The notes: generated by a model not told the origin, from the sequence alone. A DNA stretch of 32,035 nucleotides from Acidobacteriaceae bacterium (GCA_027307045.1 DAHUXR010000052.1:1-32035), one strand, 5' to 3'. Counted from the stretch's first letter, positions 22,452 through 31,746 are shown. Made by a program: numbers and translations.

Positions 22452-23161
22452 TGAGCAATTTCAGGGAACTGATCAAATCGACCGCAGCTCTACCATTTGG
22501 TGGTAAATCATTCCGCACGGAGCGCAAACTGCGCCAACAGCTTGCCCGCTTCGGCAAGATGCTCCATAGCATGGGTTTTGTGGCCGCCACGGACGGCAAC
22601 CTTTCTGTCCGGCTGGACGAAGACCGGGTGCTGGTTACGCCCACCTGCTTCAGCAAAGGCATGATGTGTCCTGAAGACATGGTGGTCGTCGATCTTCATG
22701 GCAAGAAGCTAAGCGGCACCTACAATCCATCCAGTGAAATCGTCATGCACCTTACCATCTATCGCATGCGCCCGGACGTGGGGGCCGTGGTCCATGCTCA
22801 TCCTTGCACCGCAACCGGCTTTGCCTCCGCCGGCATCGCGCTCGACGAACCGCTCTGCTCTGAAATTGTGATCACGCTTGGCGCCGTTCCGCTTGCGCCT
22901 TACGCCACCACCGGAACCATGGAACTGAGCGACTCGCTGCGTCCCTTCATCCCTTACCATGATGCTATCCTCATGGCCAATCATGGCGTTGTGACCTATG
23001 GTGAAGATCTCTGCCAGGCTTATATGAGGATGGAAGCCGTCGAGCACTACGCCAAGATCGTCATGACCACGCGCCAGCTCGGCACTGCCCGCTCGCTGGG
23101 CGGCCGCGAACTGGAAAAGCTCTTCGAGGTACGGTCGCAATACGTGAAGAACGGGCACTGA
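22451..23161 (+). CDS. Class II aldolase/adducin-family protein
   Basis: 236 residues. ATG 22451 follows GGAAGG by about 7 nt. Class II aldolases use zinc to cleave sugar phosphates, such as fuculose-1-phosphate, or act as epimerases. Motifs: ATDGNLSVR (about 46-54, phosphate side), the VTPTCFSKG block, SSEIVMH with the acid E96, the zinc pair HAH (H115, H117), and NHGVVTYG, whose His (about 178) is the third zinc ligand. The set is complete, so the enzyme should be active. Substrate is unknown; there are no sugar-pathway genes adjacent. Confidence 0.9.
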   Translation: MSNFRELIKSTAALPFGGKSFRTERKLRQQLARFGKMLHSMGFVAATDGNLSVRLDEDRVLVTPTCFSKGMMCPEDMVVVDLHGKKLSGTYNPSSEIVMHLTIYRMRPDVGAVVHAHPCTATGFASAGIALDEPLCSEIVITLGAVPLAPYATTGTMELSDSLRPFIPYHDAILMANHGVVTYGEDLCQAYMRMEAVEHYAKIVMTTRQLGTARSLGGRELEKLFEVRSQYVKNGH

Positions 23162-23343
23162 GCCGCGCCAGCATAGGTGAACTTATGATTACGTTGCGGC
23201 TGAGTAAAGGAACGCTGCAAACTTGAGATCAATCAGTTTTTGTCATTCAGCGCCCAGGAATCACATCGCTCCATTTCGCGTATAGCCTTCCACGGTAATA
23301 AAATATTCCGAGTACGTCAGCCCTAAGTTGATCTCTGCCTACT

Positions 23344-24990
23344 ATGTCCAAGTCCGGTTCCACCGCCAAAAATCCCCGGCGCAACCAACCACCCCGCATT
23401 TTTGGCGAGGGTGAAATGGCCGAGCTGACTCGCCGTTTTGACTGGAGCAAGACTCCCGTCGGTCCCCTCGATACATGGCCTGACACCTTGCTTACCACTG
23501 TGAACCTGCTTCTGGCGACGCGGCATCCGATGTTCTTGTGGTGGGGGCCGGAGCTGATCCAGTTCTATAACGACGGTTACCGTCCCAGCATCCGCGAGGA
23601 CAAGCACCCGAAAGCCTTGGGCCAGCGCGGCATGGAATGCTGGCCTGAAATATGGCACATCATCGGCCCGCAGATTGAAGCGGTGATGACAAAAGGCGAG
23701 GCAACGTGGCATCGCAACGCGCTGGTTCCTATCCACCGCAACGGCAAGCTGGAGGACGTCTACTGGACCTATAGCTACAGCCCGGTGCGCGATCGCGAGG
23801 GCAACATTCTTGGCACACTTGTTACGTGTAGTGAAACCACGGAAGAAGTCCTGGGAGAGCGGCGCTTGCGCCAGAGTGAAGCTCGCTTTCGCCGATTAGT
23901 GGAAGAGGCCAACGTCGGTTTTGTGATCGGCGACCTGGCCGGAAACCTTACCTACCTCAATCCCACCATGTTGAACCTGCTGGGTTACACGGCAGAAGAG
24001 GTAGATGCTGGACTTGTCCGCTGGAGCGATCTCACGCCTGCTGAATACGCAGAAGTGGATGCCCGCGCGGTGCAGGAATTGCGGCAGTTCGGTGTTGCCC
24101 AGCCATATGAGAAGGCCTATATCGCCAAGGACGGACGCAAGATACCTCTGCTGGTGGGCGCGGCCATGCTGGCTGAAACTGAAGGCAGATCGCAGGAAGT
24201 AGCGGCCTTTACCGCCGACCTGAGCGAACTGAAGCGTGCTGAAAGTACCTTGCGACAGACTGAAAAGCTTGCCGTGGTGGGAAGGCTGGCCAGCTCCATT
24301 GCACACGAAATCAATAATCCTCTTGAGGCCGTAACCAACCTGCTTTATCTCATCGCCAGTGAGGACCTTCCAGAGACGCTCACCAAATATGTCCGCATGG
24401 CGCAGCAGGAATTAGCCAGGGTCGCCAACATCACGACTCAGACGCTGCGTTTTCACCGGCAATCCACCAACCCCAAAACCGCTTCTCTGTCACAGATACT
24501 GGATGGCGTGCTCACTCTTTTCCAGGGCCGCTTGCGCAACGCGGACATTATCGTGGATAAGCAATTTGGCAATGCCGGGCCAGTGATGTCCTATGAGGGC
24601 GATCTCCGGCAGGTCTTCACCAATTTGCTGAGCAACGCCATTGACGCCACGCCGCCGGGCGGAAAGATTATTGTGCGCGAGAGGGACGTCACTGACTGGC
24701 GATCGGGAACGCGGGGCGTGCGCGTGACCATTGCCGACACCGGCCATGGCATGTCCGCGGAAACTCGCAAGATGATTTTCGATCCTTTCTTTACCACCAA
24801 GGGCATTACCGGGACCGGACTTGGCTTGTGGGTTAGCGCTGAGATTTTGAATAAGCACGGCGCGAAAATCCGCGTCCGCAGCCGCCGGAAGCAGCCCGGA
24901 CAAGGCACCGTGTTCTCTATTCTTTTTCGTGCTGACGGGGTCGCCGCCAGGGAAGCACTGGCGGACGTTGCGGAGAAGCGTTCAGCGTAA
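23344..24990 (+). CDS. PAS-domain sensor histidine kinase
   Basis: 548 residues, no membrane segments, so a cytoplasmic sensor. An N-terminal PAS-like domain (about 30-175) begins FDWSKTPVGPLDTWP, a start typical of soluble phytochrome-like or PAS kinases. A second PAS domain (about 180-300) has FRRLVEEANVGFVIGDL and YLNPTMLNLLGYT. HisKA carries the phospho-acceptor H321 in SSIAHEINNPLEAV. The HATPase domain has an N box (LLSNAIDATPPGG), G1 (DTGHGM), F box (FDPFFTTK) and G2 (GTGLGLW). No response regulator gene is adjacent. It is therefore an orphan kinase, with signal unknown. Confidence 0.93.
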   Translation: MSKSGSTAKNPRRNQPPRIFGEGEMAELTRRFDWSKTPVGPLDTWPDTLLTTVNLLLATRHPMFLWWGPELIQFYNDGYRPSIREDKHPKALGQRGMECWPEIWHIIGPQIEAVMTKGEATWHRNALVPIHRNGKLEDVYWTYSYSPVRDREGNILGTLVTCSETTEEVLGERRLRQSEARFRRLVEEANVGFVIGDLAGNLTYLNPTMLNLLGYTAEEVDAGLVRWSDLTPAEYAEVDARAVQELRQFGVAQPYEKAYIAKDGRKIPLLVGAAMLAETEGRSQEVAAFTADLSELKRAESTLRQTEKLAVVGRLASSIAHEINNPLEAVTNLLYLIASEDLPETLTKYVRMAQQELARVANITTQTLRFHRQSTNPKTASLSQILDGVLTLFQGRLRNADIIVDKQFGNAGPVMSYEGDLRQVFTNLLSNAIDATPPGGKIIVRERDVTDWRSGTRGVRVTIADTGHGMSAETRKMIFDPFFTTKGITGTGLGLWVSAEILNKHGAKIRVRSRRKQPGQGTVFSILFRADGVAAREALADVAEKRSA

Positions 24991-24993
24991 TGA

Positions 24994-25311
24994 CTATTGT
25001 ATGAAGTCGTCGGGGCTGTCAGCGGGACGCCCGTAGCCATCGTAGATTCCATTGAATTTCGCTGCGAGGCCTTCCATCTCAGGAAAGACATCGTTCAAAT
25101 CTTCATCCCCTCTTGCGGGCTGCGTCGCTAATACCAGCCACTCTCGATCATCAGCGCCAAGGTCGACCTTGGTCGACCATCCGCGCGCGCGGAGCTGTTC
25201 GGCTGCCATCTCAGCATCAGAGCTCCTGGGAAAATAAAAAAAGTGTTCGATGTATTCCGGGAACTCCTCGCTGGCTTTATATCCATTTTCAAATGATTTT
25301 TCTTTTGCCAT
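24994..25311 (-). CDS. RraB-like protein
   Basis: 105 residues from ATG 25311, preceded by GAGGGG at about 5 nt. A GTG at 25326 would instead overlap the preceding stop as GTGA, so the true start is undecided. The fold resembles RraB (regulator of RNase E activity B) domains: FPEYIEHFFYFP, an AEQLRARGWSTKV helix-strand, and a later helix (VFPEMEGLAAKFNGIYDG). In E. coli RraB binds RNase E and alters degradosome activity. The name for this protein is by similarity only. It lies directly after the amidohydrolase gene in the same direction. Confidence 0.75.
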   Translation of the reverse strand: MAKEKSFENGYKASEEFPEYIEHFFYFPRSSDAEMAAEQLRARGWSTKVDLGADDREWLVLATQPARGDEDLNDVFPEMEGLAAKFNGIYDGYGRPADSPDDFIQ

Positions 25312-25322
25312 GCGCCCCTCAA

Positions 25323-26579
25323 TCACCGCGCCGTTTCATTCTTATAAACCTTCCCGCCCTTCATCACGAACACCACTCTGCGAACGGCTGTAATGTCCTT
25401 GAGCGGATCGCCATCCACGGCAATGATGTCGCCCTGCATTCCGGGCGCGATTGTTCCCATTTCATTCTGCATGTTCAGCGACTCGGCGGCGCGCGCATTG
25501 GCCGCAACCAGCGCGTCCATTGCATCTTCTCCGGCTTGCACGCGGTCAATAAATTCTTCGGCGTTGCGGCCGTGTGCTCCCGCTACCGCGTCGGTGCCAA
25601 AAACGATTTTCAGGTTCTTTGTCGCCAGCGCATGTTTGAACATCTCCGCAATCACCGGCAGGACCTCCTGCATCTTGGCAAAACCTTCTTCCGTGTAGCT
25701 GCCCACGCCAATGAACTTCTGTTTGTTGTCAAGATAGTTGTGGATCACCAGGCCAACCTGCGGATCGAAAAAAGTTCCGTGCTGCGCCATCGCGTCCAGA
25801 TCTTCCTGCGTTGCGTAAGTGCCGTGTTCGACTTCAGTGCATCCGGCGTTCGCCGCCGCGCGCACCGCATCGCGATAGGCGTGGACCAGCGTCCGCAGCC
25901 CCTGCGCCTTGGCCTCTGAACACGCGGCCTGAAGCTGCTCGTCGCTCAGCGTTCGCGTGCCGCCCTGACGGATGCTGCGCGAAGCGAAGATCTTCACCAG
26001 GTCGGCGCCGTCAGCTTTGAGTTTTCTAACGGCCGCGCGAATCTGCTCCGGCGTAAGCTTGGGATCTTCAATCGGCTCCAGTGAAGTAAGCAGGCGTGGA
26101 CCCGGTATCTGGCCGCTGGCGATTGCGGCTCGCAGTTCTTTATCTTCAGGTGAACCCACACTCTGGATCGTGGTGAAGCCCGCCATCAGCGTGGCGTAAG
26201 CATTGCCGGCCTCGGCCAATCCGGTTTGCGAAGGCGTCTCACTCTTATCTTCTATGCGTCCGTTGGGACCAAAGTGCCACGTGATGTGATCATGCAGGTC
26301 GATCCATCCCGGCATCACGGTCAGACGAGAAAGATCATAAGTAGCAGCGCCGGGCGCGCGCTGATCTTTGGCGTTCGGCTCAATGCGAACGATTTTGCCG
26401 TCCTGCACCACGATTAAAACATTGTGCAGAGCATGGCCTTTGCCATCCAGCAGCGTTCCTGCGCGGATCACCACCGACTGGGGCTTTGCATCTGTTTGGG
26501 TCTTTGAATTTGGTTGAGGCTGTCCGCCTGCAAGAAAGGCCGACACTATAAAGAGGATAGAAAACCCGAATGGTTTCAT
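25323..26579 (-). CDS. Secreted amidohydrolase, imidazolonepropionase/PepQ-like
   Basis: 418 residues. ATG 26579 is chosen over upstream starts because it opens onto a signal peptide (about 1-20, FGFSILFIVSAFLAGG). A metal-dependent TIM-barrel hydrolase of the imidazolonepropionase-like family. The HxH pair is H96/H98 in WIDLHDHI. Further ligands are the lysine in ADLVKIF, His in LVHAYRDA, His in VEHGTYA and Asp in VFGTDAVAG. All appear present, so the enzyme should be active, probably on peptides or small amides in the periplasm. It overlaps the RraB-like gene's possible GTG by 4 nt. It is divergent from the barrel gene at 26709. Confidence 0.9.
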   Translation of the reverse strand: MKPFGFSILFIVSAFLAGGQPQPNSKTQTDAKPQSVVIRAGTLLDGKGHALHNVLIVVQDGKIVRIEPNAKDQRAPGAATYDLSRLTVMPGWIDLHDHITWHFGPNGRIEDKSETPSQTGLAEAGNAYATLMAGFTTIQSVGSPEDKELRAAIASGQIPGPRLLTSLEPIEDPKLTPEQIRAAVRKLKADGADLVKIFASRSIRQGGTRTLSDEQLQAACSEAKAQGLRTLVHAYRDAVRAAANAGCTEVEHGTYATQEDLDAMAQHGTFFDPQVGLVIHNYLDNKQKFIGVGSYTEEGFAKMQEVLPVIAEMFKHALATKNLKIVFGTDAVAGAHGRNAEEFIDRVQAGEDAMDALVAANARAAESLNMQNEMGTIAPGMQGDIIAVDGDPLKDITAVRRVVFVMKGGKVYKNETAR

Positions 26580-26708
26580 AGCGCGAGCATTGTACCAATC
26601 CAGCAAACGCAAGGGCACCACCCGATGCCACAAGGACAATACACCTCGGTTCATTGCTCCCAAAGGACAGAAAAGACAGAATAGCGCCGTATTACAAGGA
26701 GACCCGCT

Positions 26709-27605
26709 GTGAACCGTCTTTTAACTAAGTTCGTTTGTGCGCTTGCGTTGCTTGTCTCGGTTTGCGCTTTCGGCCAGAATCCGCCCGCTCCGGAAATGCA
26801 AAAAGGGTTTACCGGATTTGAAGAGTTTCAGGGCACGCTGAATTCTGACAGCAAGATCTTCAAACTCGAGTCCAATGCCGGATATGACTTCAACCAGCAT
26901 TTCGGCATTTTCGTTGGCATGCCGTTTTACTTTGCTAACACGCAGACCACCACAACACAGGTCAACGGCACGGCAACCGCCACAACGACGAACGTGACCA
27001 ATAACGGGCTGGGCAACGCGTATTTTGGCTTTGCCATGCGCGCGCCAAACAAGACTCTGGACTATGGTTCCACCGTAACGCTTTCCGCTCCTACGGGCAG
27101 CACGTCCAAGGGCTTCAGCAGCGGCCGCGCCAACTTTGACTGGGACAACCGCTTTGAGCACGCTTTCGACCGGCTCACGCCATTTGTGGACGCGGGCCTG
27201 GCCAACGCCGTGCCCGACACAGGATTGAACACCAAGCCTTTCACCTCGCTGGGTATGCTCTCACACATGGAAGAAGGCGGAGAATTTGAACTCGTCAAGC
27301 ATTTTTCCGTGGGCGGATCGGGCTATGAGATTTTTCCGTTCGGCAACCAGAAGGTATTCAGCAAGATCGTGGGCAAAGGGCAGAACGGCAGCGGCAAAGG
27401 CAAAAACAGCTTTGACCTGGCGGCGGTCAGCAGCGGATCAGGACTGACACGTGAAAATGGCTTCAACAGCTGGGTGGCTTTTGATCCCACGCCGTTGTGG
27501 CGCGTGCAGTTTGGTTTCACCCGCAGCGTTACATATAACCTGAACAGTTTTGGTTTTAACCTGCGCATGAACCTGGGCAGGGCCGCTCACCAACATGGAA
27601 GTTAG
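26709..27605 (+). CDS. Putative outer-membrane beta-barrel protein
   Basis: 298 residues starting at GTG 26709, supported by AAGGAG at 26696-26701. A signal peptide (about 1-22, ending CAFGQ) is followed by alternating strands (FGIFVGMPFYFAN, AYFGFAMRAP, GSTVTLSAPTGS, TPFVDAGLANA). The end strand, NSFGFNLRMNLG, resembles the terminal strand of outer-membrane barrels. There is a Thr/Ala/Asn-rich loop (about 78-95) and a Lys/Gly/Asn-rich loop near 218-232. Transport or porin-like function is inferred; no ligand is known. It precedes a small secreted protein by 14 nt, so they may be co-transcribed. Confidence 0.75.
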   Translation: MNRLLTKFVCALALLVSVCAFGQNPPAPEMQKGFTGFEEFQGTLNSDSKIFKLESNAGYDFNQHFGIFVGMPFYFANTQTTTTQVNGTATATTTNVTNNGLGNAYFGFAMRAPNKTLDYGSTVTLSAPTGSTSKGFSSGRANFDWDNRFEHAFDRLTPFVDAGLANAVPDTGLNTKPFTSLGMLSHMEEGGEFELVKHFSVGGSGYEIFPFGNQKVFSKIVGKGQNGSGKGKNSFDLAAVSSGSGLTRENGFNSWVAFDPTPLWRVQFGFTRSVTYNLNSFGFNLRMNLGRAAHQHGS

Positions 27606-27619
27606 TAAGGGAGGAAAAA

Positions 27620-28099
27620 ATGAAAGCTAAACTGTTTCTCTCGACGGTGGCGATGCTCGCATTCACGACGTCGCCAGTGTTCGCACAGCATGGGCACGGC
27701 GGCGGAATGGCAAGCTCGATGCACGGCAGCAGCCATTCCTCGTCAACACATGGCAGCTCGCACGAGCAGTCCGGGCAAAGTTCGGTGTCCACCCGGCTCT
27801 CGAGCAACACCAAGCTATCCGGCAAGCTGCAGGGCCTGCTGCCGCCGGGGACGGATCTGCAAACAGCCGCTTCAGGTTTCAAAAACCTGGGACAGTTTGT
27901 GGCCGCGGTCCACGTCTCGCACAACCTGGGCATTCCTTTCGACCAGTTGAAGGCCAAGATGCAAGGCCCGCCAACTGAGAGCCTCGGCAAGGCCATTCAC
28001 CAGTTGAAACCTGACGCCAACGCCAAGGCGGAAACCAAGACAGCCAAAGCTGAAGCGCATCAGGATATGGATAGCGATTCCAACGATTCCACCAAGTAA
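27620..28099 (+). CDS. Small secreted His/Ser-rich protein (159 aa)
   Basis: ATG 27620 follows GGGAGG. A signal peptide (about 1-22, ending SPVFAQ) is followed by a His/Ser/Gly-rich segment (about 23-55, with HGHGGG and SSHSSS words) that could bind metal ions. A compact helical domain (about 62-130) then has KLQGLLPPGTDLQTAASGF, KNLGQFVAAVHVSHNLGI and FDQLKAKM. It has an acidic, Lys-rich end. I recall this helical domain as a recurring acidobacterial exported domain, function unknown. A clear terminator follows. Confidence 0.75.
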   Translation: MKAKLFLSTVAMLAFTTSPVFAQHGHGGGMASSMHGSSHSSSTHGSSHEQSGQSSVSTRLSSNTKLSGKLQGLLPPGTDLQTAASGFKNLGQFVAAVHVSHNLGIPFDQLKAKMQGPPTESLGKAIHQLKPDANAKAETKTAKAEAHQDMDSDSNDSTK

Positions 28100-28120
28100 A
28101 GAAGAAGTTCGGTGACAGAG

Positions 28121-28145
28121 AGGCGGCCAGCGGGCCGCCTTTTTT
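28121..28145 (+). terminator. Intrinsic terminator after the small secreted protein
   Basis: AGGCGGCC (28121-28128), loop AGCG, GGCCGCCT (28133-28140), perfect 8-bp stem followed by TTTTTT. It lies just before the convergent Kdo-hydroxylase stop. Confidence 0.88.
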
Positions 28146-28147
28146 AC

Positions 28148-29056
28148 TTAGCTTGCGCGGGCGCGTGGCACGTAATTCCCATCTTCCAGCACCTGGCACG
28201 GCGCAACCTGCGGCGTGACCAGCGCCTCCCTGGGAATAATGAAAGTTTGTTCCAGCGCATACTGGCCTGACATGGCGGCGTGGGGAACGCCGTCGGTGTA
28301 GACCATCCACGAACTGCCCGGCGGAAAAACCAACTCCTGCTTCGGCGCGTTCTTCTGGAAGTCAGCGTTTTCTTTCAGCCAGTCATGCAGGTATAGCATG
28401 AAGTCGTCATAGGGCGAGCGATCAGGGACCGGCAATCCGATCTTGCTGGCCATGTGCGCCAGCGCGCGCCCCAGGCCGCTGTTCGATGGGCCAATTGTTT
28501 TCTTCCGCATTAGCTTCGGCAAAAAATCATGGAACGGCTCACCCACATTCCACACGCGTCCCACCGAAGGATTGATGTTGGCAAACACGCGCAAAATGCG
28601 CGCGCCGTGCGTGGGCCGCGAGGGGAAAGCATCCACATGCAGCAGGTCATTCCGTTTGTGCAGTGAGAGGTCACGGCCTTGTTCTTCCAGCGGGCGAAAG
28701 CTGGCAAAATCCAGCTTCATCTTGCCGCCGTACGGCGCCAGAAACTGCGAAATAAATTTGGTAACCGAAGCGGAGAAGTCCCGCATGATCGCATTCATGC
28801 GCTCGCGGTCGGGAGAATGTTCATCCACGCCCTTCAGCAGGTCTTTGGCCGGACGATAAGAAATATTTTTGTGAAAGCGCGATCCGGTCTGCTTCTGAGA
28901 AAGCAGAAATTCGCGATCAGCGTCAGGGAAATCAAACGGCACGTGGCTAAAGAACAGCACCTTGCCCCGCTCCAGCTGGTCGCAATGCCATGGGGCCTGC
29001 TTCAGATCGTACTTACTTACGTCGACAATCGCAGATGGGCCGGATACAGCCATCAT
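28148..29056 (-). CDS. kdoO: Kdo hydroxylase, Fe(II)/2-oxoglutarate type
   Basis: 302 residues. ATG 29056 is preferred: GAAGG lies 6 nt upstream, while the alternatives at 29062 and 29053 are also possible. The family (KdoO) hydroxylates C3 of the Kdo sugar in lipopolysaccharide using Fe(II) and 2-oxoglutarate. The metal pair is visible as HVD (about H140-x-D142) in LLHVDAFPSRPTHGARILR, with the distal His in TDGVPHAAMSGQ (about 257). The length fits the family. The presence of this gene implies a Kdo-containing lipopolysaccharide. It lies downstream of the PNGase gene in the same direction, with a terminator between them. Confidence 0.85.
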   Translation of the reverse strand: MMAVSGPSAIVDVSKYDLKQAPWHCDQLERGKVLFFSHVPFDFPDADREFLLSQKQTGSRFHKNISYRPAKDLLKGVDEHSPDRERMNAIMRDFSASVTKFISQFLAPYGGKMKLDFASFRPLEEQGRDLSLHKRNDLLHVDAFPSRPTHGARILRVFANINPSVGRVWNVGEPFHDFLPKLMRKKTIGPSNSGLGRALAHMASKIGLPVPDRSPYDDFMLYLHDWLKENADFQKNAPKQELVFPPGSSWMVYTDGVPHAAMSGQYALEQTFIIPREALVTPQVAPCQVLEDGNYVPRARAS

Positions 29057-29121
29057 AAACATCCTTCAGGCATTCGTTTGCAGAAATCATACGCGCTTCA
29101 ATCATGCTGCGCCAAATGACC

Positions 29122-29165
29122 GAAAGAAAAGAGGCAGGACGCGGACAGACGCCCGCATCCCGCCT
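29122..29165 (-). terminator. Intrinsic terminator after the PNGase A-like gene
   Basis: On the minus strand AGGCGGGATGCGG pairs with CCGCGTCCTGCCT (bases 29165-29153 with 29144-29132), a 13-bp stem with two G-T wobbles and an 8-nt loop, followed by CTTTTCTTT. It lies 6 nt past the stop codon and separates this gene from kdoO. Confidence 0.85.
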
Positions 29166-29170
29166 TATTG

Positions 29171-30895
29171 TTATTGGCCGCCCTTCTTGCACAGAGCGCC
29201 ATCGGTAATTGAAGTCAGCAGTCCGGCAGAAGCTGTGATCTGGCGGCTGAAGCAGCCGCTGACAGAATCATTGGAGAAAAAGTCCTGCGTGCTTTGCTGG
29301 CCCGTGTTTCCAGTGATGTTGAAGTTGGCATCAAAAAGCAAGGTGTCACTGGGCGTGACGGTATTGGAGACAACGCTGAATGATGCCGGACCATTGTCGC
29401 CGTGATGTACCGCCGCGCTTTGGAACTGCTGCCGGATCGTGGTGGTCTGCTGGCCACCTGAGCCATCCGGATTCAGGGAGAAAGTGAAACCCAGGTCCAG
29501 CGGCCATTCAAAACGCTGTTGGCTGTTTCCGCCTCCGTGGCCGTCGGTTTGCGTCTCAGATGAAATGGTGGTGCGCTGTTTGATGTTCTGCACAAAAGCG
29601 GTGTTGGTGATGTTGAAGTCCTGCCGGCTGGTAAATTGAATGCTCTGCCGGACATTGGTTTCAATACGGCCATGAGACGTCCTGACAAAACCTTCCACTC
29701 TGAAGACGCGCGAGGAATCAACGGTAACCGAGCCGGTAATTGTTCCGTCCGGCGCGGTGGTCAAGTTTTCAACTGTGCTGGGATTGGGCGCGCCAATGGT
29801 GTTCAGCGTTACCTCGCCGGTAATCTGGTTTGATCCATGGTCCTGGAAAGCCAGCAGCGTGGCCGTGGTGGAAAATCCATTATTGGCGCCGAACACGCTG
29901 ACCGCGATCTGGTGCGGCTGTCCGTTGCTGAGCAGACCCGCGAAGGGTGTGAGGTCAATGCGATAAGGAGCAAAATTCAGCGTCTGTACGCCGGGGATAG
30001 GACGCCACAGCAGCGGATCGATTCCGCCGGTGTAAATCCACGGATAGACCGGCGCAACGCCCGCAGGTGTGCCATCGATGGTGATCTGGCTCTCACGGAA
30101 AGCGCCACCGCCGCAGCTTTGCAATTCATTAGCTACGTCATTGGGCACGCATGTGTACCAGAACTCATCGCCCGCCTGGCTCTCCGCCACAACATCAATA
30201 AACGCGCGCTCAACGTTGGTGGGCAGCGTAAAAGTTTTTGCCAGTGTGCTGCTCGAATTGGAGAGGAATGCCGTTCCGCCTGTTGGATCGGACGCCAGCG
30301 GCAAAACCAAGTCGGCTGTGTGCGGTGCGTCCTGATGGCTGGCCAGCGGGTAGAACTGAATTACTGCCGTCCCGAACAAAGTGCTGGTGAATGTGGAGTT
30401 CACCAGATTTCCCAGATCAACGCGGCCATTCTGCGCGCTGTTGAAGAGCGCGGAATAGTCAGTGAGATCGCGCTCAATGTGCCAGGAACGCGCCACCGTT
30501 CTTGAAGGTTCCGAGGTCGTTCCAAAATAAACGTTCACTCCGCCGATCCAGATTTCCGCGGTACGGTCAAACTGCCGGCCTGCTTGAATGGAGAAATCCG
30601 CGTTCAAAACCACCTTAGCCCATGGCCCTGGACACGCGGGAGTAAAAGAAAATGGCTTGGGAGAAAAATCCGCAAAGGCAAAATTATTGAACAGCGTAAC
30701 CACGCAGGGCGTGGTGTCGGGCCGTGCAATGGGCGGATCAGCCGTGGCGGTATTGGCGGAGCCAATCACCAATCCCGGCGGCGGAATCGGCTGGGCAGAG
30801 ATTGCGCCGGCTGCGAACACAACGCAGGCGGCGGCAAATATTTTTACGGAAGAAAACAAAATGGACCGGAGAACGGGAACAGAAGGGACATGCAT
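29171..30895 (-). CDS. Secreted PNGase A-like peptide:N-glycosidase (glycoamidase)
   Basis: 574 residues. ATG 30895 follows GGAGG by 5 nt and starts a signal peptide (about 1-34, SVKIFAAACVVFAAGAISA). The mature part matches the peptide-N4-(N-acetyl-beta-glucosaminyl)asparagine amidase A fold. Blocks: CVVTLFNNFAFADF, CPGPWAKVVLNADFSIQAGR, QFDRTAEIWIGGVNVYFGTT, SWHIERDLTDYSALF and a distal GANNGFSTTATLL. Such enzymes release N-glycans from glycoproteins. They are best known in plants and fungi, and a bacterial relative is known from Terriglobus. Here it probably strips plant or fungal glycoproteins outside the cell. It has four cysteines in the C-terminal and middle regions. Only the gene itself, not an operon, is evident. 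Confidence 0.85.
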   Translation of the reverse strand: MHVPSVPVLRSILFSSVKIFAAACVVFAAGAISAQPIPPPGLVIGSANTATADPPIARPDTTPCVVTLFNNFAFADFSPKPFSFTPACPGPWAKVVLNADFSIQAGRQFDRTAEIWIGGVNVYFGTTSEPSRTVARSWHIERDLTDYSALFNSAQNGRVDLGNLVNSTFTSTLFGTAVIQFYPLASHQDAPHTADLVLPLASDPTGGTAFLSNSSSTLAKTFTLPTNVERAFIDVVAESQAGDEFWYTCVPNDVANELQSCGGGAFRESQITIDGTPAGVAPVYPWIYTGGIDPLLWRPIPGVQTLNFAPYRIDLTPFAGLLSNGQPHQIAVSVFGANNGFSTTATLLAFQDHGSNQITGEVTLNTIGAPNPSTVENLTTAPDGTITGSVTVDSSRVFRVEGFVRTSHGRIETNVRQSIQFTSRQDFNITNTAFVQNIKQRTTISSETQTDGHGGGNSQQRFEWPLDLGFTFSLNPDGSGGQQTTTIRQQFQSAAVHHGDNGPASFSVVSNTVTPSDTLLFDANFNITGNTGQQSTQDFFSNDSVSGCFSRQITASAGLLTSITDGALCKKGGQ

Positions 30896-31013
30896 GACTA
30901 CCTCCAAAAACAACTCCAAAGATGAGGGCTAAATTCTAATAAGCAGGCGGAAGCCGGTCAAACGATGAAACCTTGTTTTGTAAGGCTCCTTCATATTGAG
31001 TGCCGAATGTTTT

Positions 31014-31742
31014 TTATTCCTCGTCCGCAAAACGGCCATCGCGATCGAGATGCCCGCAATGATGATTGGCCGGCGGTTCAATGCGATGCGGCAGCGGAAA
31101 AGCCGGGCTGAGCTGGCGGACAAATTCGACCTTCAGCAATGGATGCAGCTCCATGCAGTTTTCCGCCACGCCAATCTGCTGGTGAAAGACATCAAAAAAT
31201 CCTACGCCTTCCACCCGCACAACCCAGGCATGCGGAAACCGACGAAAATGCGCCTCCGGCTCAGAGAGTTGAGCGGTGAGCAGCTGCCGCACCTCCACAA
31301 AGTGCTGCGCTTGCGGCGAACTGCACGCGCCCTGGCATTCGGCGGAAGGAACTTCGGCGATCATCGTGCGGGTAACGTCATTGGGATCGGCCAGCACCAG
31401 GTGAAAGTCGCGGTCGCCGTGCTCGGCCGTTTCCTGCTTCCAGCCCAGCAAAACAGCTTCGACGGAATAAACTTGTTTCTCCGCGTCAGCGCGTTCGTCA
31501 CTCAGCACCTCTGGAGCGCGCATGGTCACCAGTTCAGAAATGGTAGTGTGCCGAGGCATGAAGTTGATGCGCTTGGCGTCATTATCAAAGATGGTCTTAA
31601 TGCGCCAGCGTTCCGTGCCGCAATGAATGCCGCAGGTAAACTCTGGCGGCGGAGGCTTGCGGAAGTAGCGTAGAAGCAGGAACGCCCCTACGGCGAGAAT
31701 GATGACGAGGATGGCAGGAGGTCGGGAACGACGGCGCGGCAT
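31014..31742 (-). CDS. Membrane-anchored hypothetical protein (242 aa)
   Basis: One N-terminal membrane helix after a basic start (MPRRRSRPPAILVIILAVGA, about 10-25) anchors a periplasmic part. The domain has a recurring pattern: ERWRIKTIFDNDAKRIN, then EKQVYSVEAVLLGW and GDRDFHLVLADPNDVTRTMIAEVP, with cysteines in SAECQGACSS. The C-terminus is rich in His, Asp and Arg. The stem of the middle region (DRDFHLVLAD) resembles OB-like or nuclease-like folds in some hypothetical proteins, but I do not assign a function. It follows the YCF48-type gene by 4 nt, so the two are one transcript. Confidence 0.75.
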   Translation of the reverse strand: MPRRRSRPPAILVIILAVGAFLLLRYFRKPPPPEFTCGIHCGTERWRIKTIFDNDAKRINFMPRHTTISELVTMRAPEVLSDERADAEKQVYSVEAVLLGWKQETAEHGDRDFHLVLADPNDVTRTMIAEVPSAECQGACSSPQAQHFVEVRQLLTAQLSEPEAHFRRFPHAWVVRVEGVGFFDVFHQQIGVAENCMELHPLLKVEFVRQLSPAFPLPHRIEPPANHHCGHLDRDGRFADEE

Positions 31743-31746
31743 GAGA

